Part shown: positions 1 through 7,461 of the stretch, piece after piece
Layout of the letters: every line of letters begins with the position of its first letter
How positions within the stretch are numbered: position 1 is the first letter of the stretch
NCBI RefSeq assembly: GCF_035917995.1
Contig: NZ_CP109131.1
Location: forward strand, 6,696,001-6,760,000
Direction: 5' to 3'
Source of the DNA: Streptosporangium sp. NBC_01755
Lineage (GTDB): Bacteria > Actinomycetota > Actinomycetes > Streptosporangiales > Streptosporangiaceae
Length of the DNA stretch: 64,000 nucleotides
The notes under the pieces: generated by a model
What the model was told of the DNA's origin: nothing
Database searches by the model: none
The model's input: the letters and a program-made list of their open reading frames with translations, nothing else
Program-made: the position numbers and the translations under genes

Positions 1-285
1 ATCAACCTGCTGCTCGGCATGGCCATCGGCGGATCGGGAACCCTGGTGGGTCCGATCCTCGGCGCGGTGTTCCTGCACTACGTCCCCGAACTGCTGGCCG
101 CGGCCGGCGTCAACCCCCAGCTCACGCCCGCGGTGTACGGCGTGCTGCTGATCCTGCTCACCTTCTTCCTGCCTCAGGGCCTCGCCGGAGGCGCCAGGAC
201 CGTGATCCAGCGGCTCCGCGGGCCGCGCGGCGGAGCCGTCACACCGGAGAAGGAATCCCAGTCCCCCCGTCCCGTCGCCGCCTGA
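1..285 (+). CDS. livM: Branched-chain amino acid ABC transporter permease, C-terminal end (partial)
   Basis: The frame is open from the first base, so this is the last 94 residues of a protein that begins before the window. The residues GGSGTLVGPILGA followed by a hydrophobic stretch and LPQGL near the end are typical of the last membrane segments of LivM/LivH-type inner-membrane permeases of the hydrophobic amino acid uptake family. A polar, Pro/Arg-rich tail closes the protein. It lies 35 bp upstream of a matching substrate-binding lipoprotein, which supports an ABC uptake operon; the ATPases would be outside the window. The true substrate is unknown; such systems also carry amides, urea or aromatic acids. 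Confidence 0.85.
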   Translation: MNLLLGMAIGGSGTLVGPILGAVFLHYVPELLAAAGVNPQLTPAVYGVLLILLTFFLPQGLAGGARTVIQRLRGPRGGAVTPEKESQSPRPVAA

Positions 286-320
286 CTCCGGCCCTCCGCG
301 CACCACACGAAGGAGAACCG

Positions 321-1643
321 ATGACCCCCAGACCTCATGTACGACTGCTCGCCGTCATGGCCGTGCTCTCCCTTTCCGCCACGGCCTGCGGCGGCAGTGC
401 CATCTCGGCCGCGGGCGCCGGCCAACCCGCGCCCGCGGCCGCCGGGGCGGCGGCCGGCTGCCCCGACAACGGCACCGAGGGGCTGACCGACACCACGATC
501 AAGCTCGGCGTGTCACAACCGCTGTCCGGACCACTCGTCGCCGTCGGCGGGGGCTTCGTGGTCGGCATGAACGCCTACTTCAACTACGTCAACAGCAAGG
601 GCGGCATCCAGGGACCGGACGGTAAGAGGCGCAAGGTCGAACTGATCGCCAAGGACGACCAGTACGTGGCCACCAAGACCAAGGCCAACGTCTCCGCGCT
701 GATCTCCCAGGACAAGGTCTTCGCGATGCTCGGCCTGTTCGGCACGTCCGGGAACCTGGCGGCGCGGCCGTTGCTCGCCAAGGAGTGCGTGCCCTCGCTG
801 TTCCCCACCTCGGGAGCGCCCGAGCTCGGCAACCCGGACTATCCCTGGGGCGGGCCCGCGGGAAGCATCTCCTACCTGCTGGAGGCCAAGGCGACCGGGG
901 AGTACCTGAAGTCGGTCAACCCGAACGCCAAGGTCGCGATCCTGCACCAGGAGGACGACCTCGGCCGCGCCTACCTGCAGGGTTTCAAGAAGGGCATCGC
1001 CAACTCGAACATCGAGATCGTGAAGACGGAGTCCTTCGAGTCCACCGACCCCGATGTCGCCAACCAGATCACCAGCCTTGCCGCGTCCGGCGCCGACACG
1101 TTCTACGACATCGCCATCGGTCTGCAGGCGATGCAGGCGCTGAACCACGTGCACGCCAGCGGGTGGAAGCCACGCATCCTGCAGGCGGCCCAGCTGGGCC
1201 TGTCACTGCTCAAGAAGCTGCAGCCGGGAGCGGGCGACGGCCTGGTCATCTCCACCACCGCCTACGACCCCGACCTGCCGGAGAACGCCGACCTACCGCA
1301 GATCAAGCTCTATCTGGAGTGGTTCGAGAAGACACCCGGGCACGAGAAGCAGGTGCCGTCCACGGCCGTCGGCGGCTGGACGGCCGGGATGCTCGCGACA
1401 TGGGCGATCGAGCACGCCAAGACCATGGACCGGGTGGGCGTGATGGAGTCGGCGCACAACATGGAGGTGACCGAACCGACCGTCTACCTGCCGGGTGTGA
1501 AGGTGCGCACCGGTGACGGCGACGACTTCCTGCTCGAAGGGGTCCTGCAGCAGCGGCTGGACCGCGCCGCGGGCAGGCTGATCCCCATCGGAGAGGTGCA
1601 GGACTTCGACGGCACCACCGAGTACGAGAAGATCACAGGATGA
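321..1643 (+). CDS. ABC transporter substrate-binding lipoprotein (branched-chain amino acid type, Peripla_BP_6)
   Basis: This 440-residue extracytoplasmic binding protein starts at an ATG with an AAGGAGA ribosome binding site. The N-terminus has a hydrophobic core ending in the lipobox LSATAC (Cys about residue 23), so it should be a membrane-anchored lipoprotein. The mature part begins with the family motif IKLGVSQPLSGPL and continues with the GGIQGPDG and KDDQY elements of LivJ-like type I binding proteins. It follows the permease end directly and precedes an SDR gene by 10 bp, so all three are likely co-transcribed. In this family the ligand cannot be read from sequence; the SDR neighbour suggests uptake of a carbon source that is then oxidised. 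Confidence 0.88.
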   Translation: MTPRPHVRLLAVMAVLSLSATACGGSAISAAGAGQPAPAAAGAAAGCPDNGTEGLTDTTIKLGVSQPLSGPLVAVGGGFVVGMNAYFNYVNSKGGIQGPDGKRRKVELIAKDDQYVATKTKANVSALISQDKVFAMLGLFGTSGNLAARPLLAKECVPSLFPTSGAPELGNPDYPWGGPAGSISYLLEAKATGEYLKSVNPNAKVAILHQEDDLGRAYLQGFKKGIANSNIEIVKTESFESTDPDVANQITSLAASGADTFYDIAIGLQAMQALNHVHASGWKPRILQAAQLGLSLLKKLQPGAGDGLVISTTAYDPDLPENADLPQIKLYLEWFEKTPGHEKQVPSTAVGGWTAGMLATWAIEHAKTMDRVGVMESAHNMEVTEPTVYLPGVKVRTGDGDDFLLEGVLQQRLDRAAGRLIPIGEVQDFDGTTEYEKITG

Positions 1644-1653
1644 GGGCCCTGCC

Positions 1654-2475
1654 ATGTTGCTGACCGGATTCGAAGGCAGGGTCGCGCTCGTCACAGGAGC
1701 GGCGCGGATGCGATCCATCGGCCGCTCCATCGCCCTGGGCCTGGCCGAGGCGGGCTGCGACGTCGCCGTGACCGGCACCAACCGGCCGCCGGAGGCATTT
1801 CCCGCACACGAGCGGGACGCCGGATGGCAGGGGCTGGCCTCGGTCGCGACGGAGATCGCGGCGCTGGGACGGCGATGCGTGACCATAACGACGGACGGGG
1901 CCGCGAACGAGGAGAACGCCGGCCATGTCCTCGACGAGGTCGTACGAGGGCTCGGCCGGGTCGACATCCTCGTCAACAACGCGGCCGCGTCACGGGGCGC
2001 CGACCGGGTGAGCGTGGCCGGACTGGATCCGGCGGTGTGGGACACCGTGATCGGCACCAACCTCACCGGTTCCTTTCAGCTGAGCCGGGTGGTCGCGCGA
2101 CACCTGCTCGCCAGGAAGGAGGGCGGAAGCATCGTCAACATCTCGTCCATCGGTGGCAAGCTGATGGGGGCCAGGACGGCCGCGTACTCCGCCTCGAAGG
2201 CGGGACTGCACGCGCTGACCTCGGCGATGGCCCAGGAGCTGGGGCCGGAGGGGATCCGCGTCAACGCCGTGTGTCCCGGGATAGTCCGGACCTCCCGGCT
2301 CGACGACCTGCCGGACGAGGCATGGGACCGCATCATCGAGACCACGGTGCCGCTCCGGCGGGCGGGTGATCCCGGTGAGGTGGCGAACCTGGTCGTGTTC
2401 CTCTGCAGCGACCAGGGCTCGTGGGTGACCGGACAGGCGTGGAACATCGACGGAGGTCAGCTGACGATCCACTGA
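1654..2475 (+). CDS. SDR family NAD(P)-dependent oxidoreductase
   Basis: A 273-residue classical short-chain dehydrogenase. Visible landmarks are the N-terminal cofactor loop (VTGAARMRSIGRSIA, a slightly expanded glycine motif), NNAA about residue 109, the catalytic Ser in NISSIGG and the Tyr-Lys pair in YSASK, and the late VNAVCPGIVRT segment. The C-terminus WNIDGGQ is usual for FabG-like enzymes. The start is 10 bp after the binding-protein stop, giving a permease-binding protein-SDR operon. The loop with extra residues between the glycines resembles the group also seen in enoyl reductase-like SDRs. Substrate is unknown; a hydroxy-acyl or alcohol substrate is a reasonable guess. Confidence 0.88.
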   Translation: MLLTGFEGRVALVTGAARMRSIGRSIALGLAEAGCDVAVTGTNRPPEAFPAHERDAGWQGLASVATEIAALGRRCVTITTDGAANEENAGHVLDEVVRGLGRVDILVNNAAASRGADRVSVAGLDPAVWDTVIGTNLTGSFQLSRVVARHLLARKEGGSIVNISSIGGKLMGARTAAYSASKAGLHALTSAMAQELGPEGIRVNAVCPGIVRTSRLDDLPDEAWDRIIETTVPLRRAGDPGEVANLVVFLCSDQGSWVTGQAWNIDGGQLTIH

Positions 2476-2487
2476 CGGAGTGGCCGG

Positions 2488-2522
2488 TGGCCGGTGGCGG
2501 GCTGAGGGCCGGTCACCGGCCA
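2488..2522 (+). terminator. Stem-loop after the SDR gene
   Basis: TGGCCGGTG at 2488-2496 pairs with CACCGGCCA at 2514-2522 (9 bp perfect) 12 bp after the SDR stop; the left arm is itself tandemly repeated at 2481-2489. There is no long T run, so this is a GC-rich terminator-like hairpin rather than a classical one. Confidence 0.5.
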
Positions 2523-2586
2523 CTTTGAACCCGGAGTTCTCCCACTTTGCGAACCAGGAAACAGAGAATTAACCCTGTTCACTCAG

Positions 2587-2596
2587 TCTGATCAGA
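2587..2596. promoter_or_regulatory. Candidate operator palindrome upstream of the TetR gene
   Basis: TCTGATCAGA is a 10-bp perfect palindrome in a locally AT-rich stretch 62 bp before the TetR start. TetR proteins commonly bind palindromes in their own promoters, but this one is short and no second copy was found, so the assignment is weak. TATTCT at 2618-2623 could be a -10 box. Confidence 0.25.
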
Positions 2597-2657
2597 TCAA
2601 CGAGTGGAATAGAGCTGTATTCTAGGTCAGTGTCCAGCGGGTCGAGGGGAACTGCCG

Positions 2658-3272
2658 GTGATTACTGACGTTTCGGGTCCGGTCGCGCCCGAGTTACTCC
2701 GCCGAGACCAGCGTGAGCGCCGGGAGCGAATCGTGCGCACCGCGCTGCGAAGCCTCGCGAGTAGTGATTACGAACGGGTCAAGGTGTCCGACGTGGCCCG
2801 GGACTCGGGTGTGGCGCTGGGCACGCTCTACAGGTACTTCACCTCCAAGGAGCACCTCTTCGCGGCCGCGTTCCGGGAGTGGCAGGAAGGGCTCAAGCGC
2901 AAACTCGACAAGTCCGCCCCTGCCGGAGAAACGGAGCGCGAGCGCATCGGTGATGTGCTTCATCGCACGGTTCGCGCTTTTCAGATGCAGCCCCAGTTCT
3001 ATCGGGTTCTCATCGTGCTGGAGACGGCGTCCGACCCTTATGTCGCGGACATCTACCACTCGCTCGACGGGATCTTCGTCGATATCGTGAGATCCGGGTT
3101 CGCGAGCGAGGAAGCTCTGGACGAGGACCACCAGGCGATTTTTAGCGTCCTCACGGCCGTGCTCAACGGGGAGCTGCGCGCCTGGATCATGGGACGCCGG
3201 ACCATCGACAATGTGTACAAGGCCATCGACGACGCCATCCGCCTGATCTACGAGTTTCCGGCGGGACGCTGA
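2658..3272 (+). CDS. TetR/AcrR family transcriptional regulator (KstR-like arrangement)
   Basis: A 204-residue one-component repressor starting at GTG. Residues about 15-75 form the TetR HTH: RRERIVRTALRSLA, then VSDVARDSGVALGTLYRYF, then SKEHLFAAAF. The GTLYRYF.SKEHL pattern and length resemble the KstR group, which senses acyl-CoA or steroid-CoA, but the ligand domain is too variable for me to assign a ligand. It is read in the same direction as the transporter-SDR operon and is the likely local regulator. Codon use looks somewhat less GC-rich than the neighbours, with GAT, TTT and AGT codons that are rare in this window, which may mean a different origin. Confidence 0.85.
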   Translation: MITDVSGPVAPELLRRDQRERRERIVRTALRSLASSDYERVKVSDVARDSGVALGTLYRYFTSKEHLFAAAFREWQEGLKRKLDKSAPAGETERERIGDVLHRTVRAFQMQPQFYRVLIVLETASDPYVADIYHSLDGIFVDIVRSGFASEEALDEDHQAIFSVLTAVLNGELRAWIMGRRTIDNVYKAIDDAIRLIYEFPAGR

Positions 3273-3391
3273 AGAAGCCCGGACCGGAGAGGGCGTGAGC
3301 GGGATTCGGGGTAATGCAATCGCTCGTACGCGGACCGGCCGTTGAGCCGAAAACCGCTGAGGTGTGGTTCACGACGAGATCCGTGAGCGTT

Positions 3392-3401
3392 ACCTTCCAC
3401 C
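3392..3401. repeat. Target-site duplication, left copy
   Basis: ACCTTCCACC directly abuts the left inverted repeat and recurs without mismatch at 4892-4901 on the other side of the insertion sequence. A 10-bp duplication is within the 8-10 bp range of ISAs1-family elements. Confidence 0.92.
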
Positions 3402-3416
3402 CAGGGCCCCGGCGTT
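3402..3416. repeat. Left terminal inverted repeat of the ISAs1-family element
   Basis: CAGGGCCCCGGCGTT, 15 bp, identical to the complement of 4877-4891. Homology between the two ends stops exactly after this stretch. Confidence 0.92.
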
Positions 3417-3446
3417 GAATTGTTATGTCCAAGTCCGTCCTGTTGA

Positions 3447-4757
3447 TCAGATGTTGTAGACGGCGAATGCGGCATCGTGGTCGAGGAGATCGCGGCGAGC
3501 GTGGGCGATGTTGGCCCGGCCGGCCAGACGGATGGTGCTGATCGCCAGATTCCGGAGGCTGGCTAGGGTTCTGGGTGCGGTACCCGTCCTGACCTGGGAA
3601 TGATCCTCCGCGAATGTGACGTCCCTGACCCAATTCAGCCGGTTTTCCACCCCCCAGTGCGCCCTTTCGTAGTGGTTGAGGTGCGCGGGGCCTGCCAATT
3701 CAACGGGCAGGCTGGTGATGCCGAACACGATCTCCTTGCTGGTCCAGGCGCCATCCAATTCGCCGACGTCGCGGCGGAGCCGGAAGGCTTGCCGGGCGCC
3801 GGGGAAGAGGCCGTCATCGGCAGAGGCGGTGCGGATGGTGCGGCGTTCCCTGCGGCCGTGCCCGTGATCGTCATCGACCGCGGTGGTTTGCGTCCAGTCG
3901 GCATCCGGCCCGGACAACAGCGCGTGCGCGGCGGCGCGTGCCAGCGGTTGATTGCCCTTGAGGATGAGGACGTAGTGGCCGCCCAGCTGGGTGATCAGAC
4001 GGGCGGTGGTCTTGGTGGTGTGCAGGGCGTCCAAGGTCAAGACCATCCCGGCCACCCGCAGGTGGGGCAGCATCGCGCGGGCGGCGGGACCCTCGCCTTT
4101 CTTGCCGGCGACCTGACACTGGCCCAGGATCACGCCGTGCTCGTGGCTGATCGCGCCGACCAGGAAGACCCTCCCGTCTTCGCTGGTGCGTGCCCCGCGC
4201 AGGGCCTTGCCGTCCAGCGCCGCTGCGGGCAGCAGCCCGGCCGGGGCGGGATGGCTGAGCCGGCGTCGTGCCGCGCGGCGCTGTTCCCGTTCGGCGGGGC
4301 CGGGAGTGTCGGGCAGTTGTGGCGTCAGAGCCTCCTGCCGTATCACCTCGGCGACATAGCCGCTGATCGCGGCGTCCAGCGCATCGGCGTCCAGCTCCGC
4401 CAGAACACGGCGGAAGGTACGCTCACTGGGCACGAGGAACAACCCGGTGAACAGATCACGGTAGGCGCCCAGCCGCTCCAGCGCCGCTTGCGGGCTTCGG
4501 GCGGCCCACTGCCAGATCGCCGCGACGCTGTCGCCGCCGACGACCAGGGTCGCGCACGCGGCCAACGTCAAGATGGCCACCAGCGGATGGCGCAGACCGC
4601 AAGCAGACCGCCGATCGGGAACCGTCGCCAACCGGCGCATCAACGCCGATTCCACCACGACCGGATCGGGTGCCAGTTCGGACTCCCACAATGCCAAGTC
4701 GGCGAGCTGGTCAAGACACGAGACATGCGGGGAACTGGTCAGAGAAGATGGGGACAC
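3447..4757 (-). CDS. ISAs1 family transposase
   Basis: A 436-residue DDE transposase, full length for the family. It has the N-terminal transposase-associated domain (LRHPLVAILTLAACATLVVGG), then the catalytic core: first Asp in AALDGKALRGAR, second Asp in LTLDALHTT, the KGNQP motif, and the late HWGVENRLNWVRDV segment with ENxLHW-like Glu followed by FAEDHSQVR. The gene starts at GTG with AGGAG 8 nt upstream, inside a long hairpin (4758-4820). The stop is 31 bp inside the left inverted repeat. No frameshift is seen, so the enzyme should be functional. Confidence 0.95.
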   Translation of the reverse strand: MSPSSLTSSPHVSCLDQLADLALWESELAPDPVVVESALMRRLATVPDRRSACGLRHPLVAILTLAACATLVVGGDSVAAIWQWAARSPQAALERLGAYRDLFTGLFLVPSERTFRRVLAELDADALDAAISGYVAEVIRQEALTPQLPDTPGPAEREQRRAARRRLSHPAPAGLLPAAALDGKALRGARTSEDGRVFLVGAISHEHGVILGQCQVAGKKGEGPAARAMLPHLRVAGMVLTLDALHTTKTTARLITQLGGHYVLILKGNQPLARAAAHALLSGPDADWTQTTAVDDDHGHGRRERRTIRTASADDGLFPGARQAFRLRRDVGELDGAWTSKEIVFGITSLPVELAGPAHLNHYERAHWGVENRLNWVRDVTFAEDHSQVRTGTAPRTLASLRNLAISTIRLAGRANIAHARRDLLDHDAAFAVYNI

Positions 4758-4820
4758 GAGCGCGACTCCTGCGATGATCTCCGGATTTCGACACCCGAAA
4801 GATCAGCAGAAGTCGCGCTC
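4758..4820 (-). promoter_or_regulatory. Hairpin that sequesters the transposase ribosome binding site
   Basis: In the mRNA sense (minus strand) bases 4820-4806 pair with 4772-4758 over 15 bp with a single U-G pair, and TGATCT at 4775-4780 (plus strand) adds 6 more pairs with 4800-4805. The transposase Shine-Dalgarno AGGAG lies in the 3' arm and the GTG start is the next base after the stem. A transcript entering from outside would fold and hide the start; a transcript beginning inside the hairpin would not. This is the layout known from IS10 and IS200 that protects against read-through expression. The fold is read from sequence; the function is inferred. Confidence 0.7.
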
Positions 4821-4876
4821 TTTCGCGTTCCACCTGGCCAAACGCTCAACGTCGGCATACCGCATCAGAACCCGGG

Positions 4877-4891
4877 AACGCCGGGGCCCTG
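4877..4891. repeat. Right terminal inverted repeat of the ISAs1-family element
   Basis: AACGCCGGGGCCCTG, perfect complement of 3402-3416. Confidence 0.92.
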
Positions 4892-4901
4892 ACCTTCCAC
4901 C
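4892..4901. repeat. Target-site duplication, right copy
   Basis: ACCTTCCACC, identical to 3392-3401 and directly adjacent to the right inverted repeat. Confidence 0.92.
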
Positions 4902-5320
4902 GGGTCGTGAAACACAATCGGCTTCCCCTTCAGGAAGCGTCTGATCGCGTGTTCCCGGGTACGCCGTGCCATGGTCTGCCATCTTGAGATCGACGGTGCG
5001 GCCGACCGAGTGGTCTGTCACCTGTGTATGGCGATCCGTATGGGACACGGGCCCGCTCATACCGGTTAAAGAGAAAACAAGCTGAAAGATCAAGGCGGGT
5101 CGAGCCGTCGATCGCACCGCGCGATATGACGAGACGGGAGAGCGGATCGTCGATTTCTCGGCGCACTTGTTCGCGGCCAACGATTATGCCGATACCGGCT
5201 GCACCGAAACAGGCGACGAGATCAACCCGGCCGGTGGCGCACCGTACCATCGCCTACCACTACGGGTCGAAGGGCGCCAGGCCAACAGTCGTGGTGTTTC
5301 CAGGATGACCAGCGGATATC
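4902..5320. other. Gene-poor stretch between the IS and bioY
   Basis: About 420 bp without a convincing gene. Short open frames exist on both strands but none has a good ribosome binding site with consistent codon bias, and I recognise no domain. On the minus strand a frame ending near 4892 carries phrases such as DHGTAYPGTRDQ that look protein-like and would meet a stop right after the target duplication if the IS were removed; this could be a decayed gene end. An A-rich patch (AAAGAGAAAACAAG, about 5068-5081) might belong to the bioY promoter. Confidence 0.5.
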
Positions 5321-5905
5321 GTGTCGGATGTGTCGGAATCCCGTTCCCCCCTGCCCGCTGTCGACCTTGCCCGTACGGTCGTCTTCGCCGCCTTCATCGC
5401 GGTGCTTGGGATCTTTCCCGGAATCTACGCCGGCGGTTCGAGCGTCCCCATCGTGCTTCAGAACGCCGGGCCGTTGCTGGCCGGCAGCATCCTGGGCGCA
5501 CGCCGTGGCGCCGCCTCCGTCGTGCTGTTCCTCGGGCTGGTCGCGATCGGCCTGCCGCTGCTCTCCGGCGGGCGGGGCGGCATCGGCTCGTTCTTCGCCC
5601 CGAGTAGCGGCTTCCTGATCGGCTGGGTCCTGTCCGCGCTGGTCGCAGGTCTGATCGTGTCGCGCGCCAAGCGCGTCGGGCTGCCGGTGCTGCTGCTGGC
5701 CAACGCGGCCGGGCTGGTCGCCGACTACCTGATCGGCATCCCGTTCCTCGGCGTGTACATCGGAGACCTGCCGGCGGCCGCGGTGCAGTCGCTGATCTTC
5801 GTGCCGGGTGATCTGATCAAGGTGGTGGCCGCCTCGCTGATCGCCGCCGTGGTGCATCGCGCCCTGCCGGGTCTGTCGGCGAGAGCGGCGACGCGAACCG
5901 GATGA
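5321..5905 (+). CDS. bioY: Biotin transporter substrate-binding S component BioY
   Basis: A 194-residue integral membrane protein with about six hydrophobic segments. The family features VPIVLQNAGPLLAG near residue 45, the Gly-rich FLGLVAIGLPLLSGGRGG segment, GGIGSFFAPSSGFLIG and the GDLIKVVAA segment near the C-terminus match BioY. It binds biotin in the membrane and is energised by the following two genes, an ATPase and an EcfT-type protein, as a dedicated bioYMN operon. The GTG at 5321 lacks a strong ribosome binding site; a second in-frame GTG at 5330 is an alternative start. No BirA or BioQ box that I can recognise lies upstream. Confidence 0.92.
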   Translation: MSDVSESRSPLPAVDLARTVVFAAFIAVLGIFPGIYAGGSSVPIVLQNAGPLLAGSILGARRGAASVVLFLGLVAIGLPLLSGGRGGIGSFFAPSSGFLIGWVLSALVAGLIVSRAKRVGLPVLLLANAAGLVADYLIGIPFLGVYIGDLPAAAVQSLIFVPGDLIKVVAASLIAAVVHRALPGLSARAATRTG

Positions 5906-5948
5906 TGCTCGCGACTCCCCGCTCCCGAACGAGATGGAAGGCGGTTCC

Positions 5949-6623
5949 ATGATCGAGTTCGAGGGTGTCGGGCACAGCTACGGCGAGCGGGTCGTGCTGT
6001 CCGAGGTGAACCTCCGCCTGCCCGAGCGGCGGGTGGCCTTCGTCGGCGCGAACGGCTCCGGCAAGTCCACCCTGGCCCGCATGATCAACGGCCTGGTGCT
6101 GCCGAGCACGGGCCGGGTGCTGGTCGACGGGCTCGACCCGAGCCGCAAGGGCCGTGAGGTACGGCGGCGCGTCGGGTTCGTCTTCACCAATCCGGACAGC
6201 CAGATCGTGATGCCGACCGCTGGGGAGGACGTCGCCTTCTCCCTGCGGCGCAGCGGGCTGCCCGCCGGGGAGCGTGCCGCGCGGGCGGCCGAGATCCTGG
6301 CCGAACACGGGCTCGGCGGCTACGCGGACCATCCCGCGCACCAGCTCTCCGGCGGGCAGAAACAGCTACTCGCGCTGTGCGGGATGCTCGTGCTCGACCC
6401 CGACGTGCTCGTCTGCGACGAGCCGACGACGCTGCTCGACCTGCGGAACAAGAGGCAGTTCTGCACCCTGATCGCGGGGCTGAGGCAGCGGGTCGTGCTG
6501 GTGACCCATGATCTTGACCTGCTCGGCGGCTTCGACCGGGTGATCGTGCTCGACGAGGGCCGCGTCGTGGCCGACGACGAGCCGGAACCCGCGCTGCGTC
6601 ACTACCGGAAACTCGTCGGCTGA
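5949..6623 (+). CDS. bioM: Biotin ECF transporter ATPase BioM
   Basis: A 224-residue ABC ATPase of the energy-coupling-factor type. Walker A is GANGSGKST, the signature is LSGGQKQLL, Walker B is VLVCDEPTTLLD and the switch His is in VLVTHDLDLL. I chose the ATG at 5949 (MIEFEGVGHSY) because GGAAGG sits 8 nt upstream and family members begin with this strand; an in-frame ATG at 5934 would add five residues. It couples ATP hydrolysis to biotin uptake by BioY through BioN. Its stop overlaps the bioN start by one base (TGATG), which implies translational coupling. Confidence 0.92.
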   Translation: MIEFEGVGHSYGERVVLSEVNLRLPERRVAFVGANGSGKSTLARMINGLVLPSTGRVLVDGLDPSRKGREVRRRVGFVFTNPDSQIVMPTAGEDVAFSLRRSGLPAGERAARAAEILAEHGLGGYADHPAHQLSGGQKQLLALCGMLVLDPDVLVCDEPTTLLDLRNKRQFCTLIAGLRQRVVLVTHDLDLLGGFDRVIVLDEGRVVADDEPEPALRHYRKLVG

Positions 6624-7225
6624 TGGTCGGCGGATGGTACGAACCGGGGTCGAGTCCGCTGCACCGGACACCGGCCGGCTGGAAGTTCCTCGTCCTGCTC
6701 GGGCTCGCGGCGGTGGTGTTCGTCCTGCGCTCTCCCGCGTGGCTCGGCGGTATCTGCGCCGTCATGGTCCTGGGATACATGCTGGCACGGGTCTCACCCG
6801 GGCGCTGCCTGCGTCTCGCCCGCACGCTCGGGCTGCTGGTGGCGTTCATGTTCGCGCTGCAGTGGTGGCTGCTCGGCCTGGACGCGGCCGTGCTGGTGTG
6901 CCTTCGGATCGTGGCCGCGCTGACCGCGGCGAACCTGTTCACGATCACCACCAGGGTCGACGACGTGGTGTCCGCGGTCGAGCGCGGGCTGCGGCCGCTG
7001 CGGCGGTTCGGAGTGCGTCCGGACCGGGTCGGCCTGCTCGTCGGGCTCACCCTGCAGTCGGTGGCCGCACTGTCCAAGATCGCCGCTGAGGTGCGCGAGG
7101 CGGCGAAGGCCCGCGGCGCGCAGCGCTCGGTCACCGCGTTCGCGGTGCCGTTCCTGGTGCGTACCCTGCGTCACGCCGACGAACTGGGCGAGGCCCTCGC
7201 CGCGCGCGGCGAGGGCGACCGCTGA
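6623..7225 (+). CDS. bioN: Biotin ECF transporter transmembrane component BioN (EcfT family)
   Basis: A 200-residue membrane protein beginning with the EcfT-like opener YEPGSSPLHRTPAGWKFL and containing several hydrophobic helices. The coupling helices are marked by VERGLRPLRRFGVRPDRVG and the C-terminal EAAKARGAQRS motif, the second Ala-Arg-Gly signature that docks on the ATPase, followed by RADELGEALAARG-like repetition. It joins BioY to BioM. It is the last gene of the operon and is followed 41 bp later by a hairpin. Confidence 0.92.
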   Translation: MVGGWYEPGSSPLHRTPAGWKFLVLLGLAAVVFVLRSPAWLGGICAVMVLGYMLARVSPGRCLRLARTLGLLVAFMFALQWWLLGLDAAVLVCLRIVAALTAANLFTITTRVDDVVSAVERGLRPLRRFGVRPDRVGLLVGLTLQSVAALSKIAAEVREAAKARGAQRSVTAFAVPFLVRTLRHADELGEALAARGEGDR

Positions 7226-7266
7226 GTCGAGGTCATCCGCACGCAGGCTGGGCATCTCCCGGCGGA

Positions 7267-7298
7267 GGGTGCCTCCGATCACCCGTTCGGAGGCACCC
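7267..7298. terminator. Bidirectional hairpin between bioN and the small ORF
   Basis: GGGTGCCTCCG at 7267-7277 pairs with CGGAGGCACCC at 7288-7298 (11 bp perfect, 10-nt loop). A second stem, CCCGGCTCC 7303-7311 with GGAGCCGGG 7319-7327, follows directly. The pair lies between the convergent bioN and the small ORF at 7338-7436 and could end both transcripts. Confidence 0.75.
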
Positions 7299-7337
7299 CG
7301 CTCCCGGCTCCCCCCGTTGGAGCCGGGACCGGGAGGC

Positions 7338-7436
7338 TCAGCCGGTCGCCAGGTGCTCGGCCTCGTGGTGCAGTACCTCGACCAGGAGCAGCTCCAGATG
7401 GAGGTCCTGGTCCGCGAGCGTTTCGGATGGTGTCAT
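7338..7436 (-). CDS. Candidate 32-residue small protein, acidic and Leu/His-rich, unknown function
   Basis: An ATG preceded by GGAGGG at 5 nt spacing opens 32 codons, MTPSETLADQDLHLELLLVE followed by VLHHEAEHLATG. Third codon positions are G or C in nearly every codon, as in real genes here. Two hairpins follow 11-71 bp after the stop (7327-7267), and four structured ~41-bp repeats lie just upstream of the ribosome binding site, so the unit has a promoter-side element, start, frame and terminator. The sequence is amphipathic and acidic, recalling leader peptides of ribosomal peptides, but there is no Cys-rich core and no modification gene nearby. I do not recognise a family; it could also be a remnant of a longer gene. 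Confidence 0.45.
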   Translation of the reverse strand: MTPSETLADQDLHLELLLVEVLHHEAEHLATG

Positions 7437-7461
7437 CGAATCCCTCCAGCCTTGCTGGTGG

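Larger units (their letters stand above)
3402..4891. mobile_element. Complete ISAs1-family insertion sequence (1490 bp)
   Basis: The element is bounded by perfect 15-bp terminal inverted repeats, CAGGGCCCCGGCGTT at 3402-3416 and its complement at 4877-4891, flanked by a perfect 10-bp target duplication (3392-3401 and 4892-4901). It carries one intact transposase gene on the minus strand. Ends beginning CAGGGC and a 1.2-1.5 kb size fit the ISAs1 family. Perfect ends, perfect duplication and an uninterrupted transposase indicate a recent insertion that may still be mobile. Removing the element and one duplication copy restores a stretch between tetR and bioY in which I find no clear gene, so the insertion was probably intergenic. 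Confidence 0.93.

Noticed and set aside
2587..2596. Strong TetR operator
   Set aside because: A 10-bp palindrome alone is too short; kept only as a low-confidence candidate.
4930..5250. 106-codon minus-strand frame upstream of bioY
   Set aside because: No ribosome binding site, no recognisable domain, and codon bias is weak; left as unexplained sequence.
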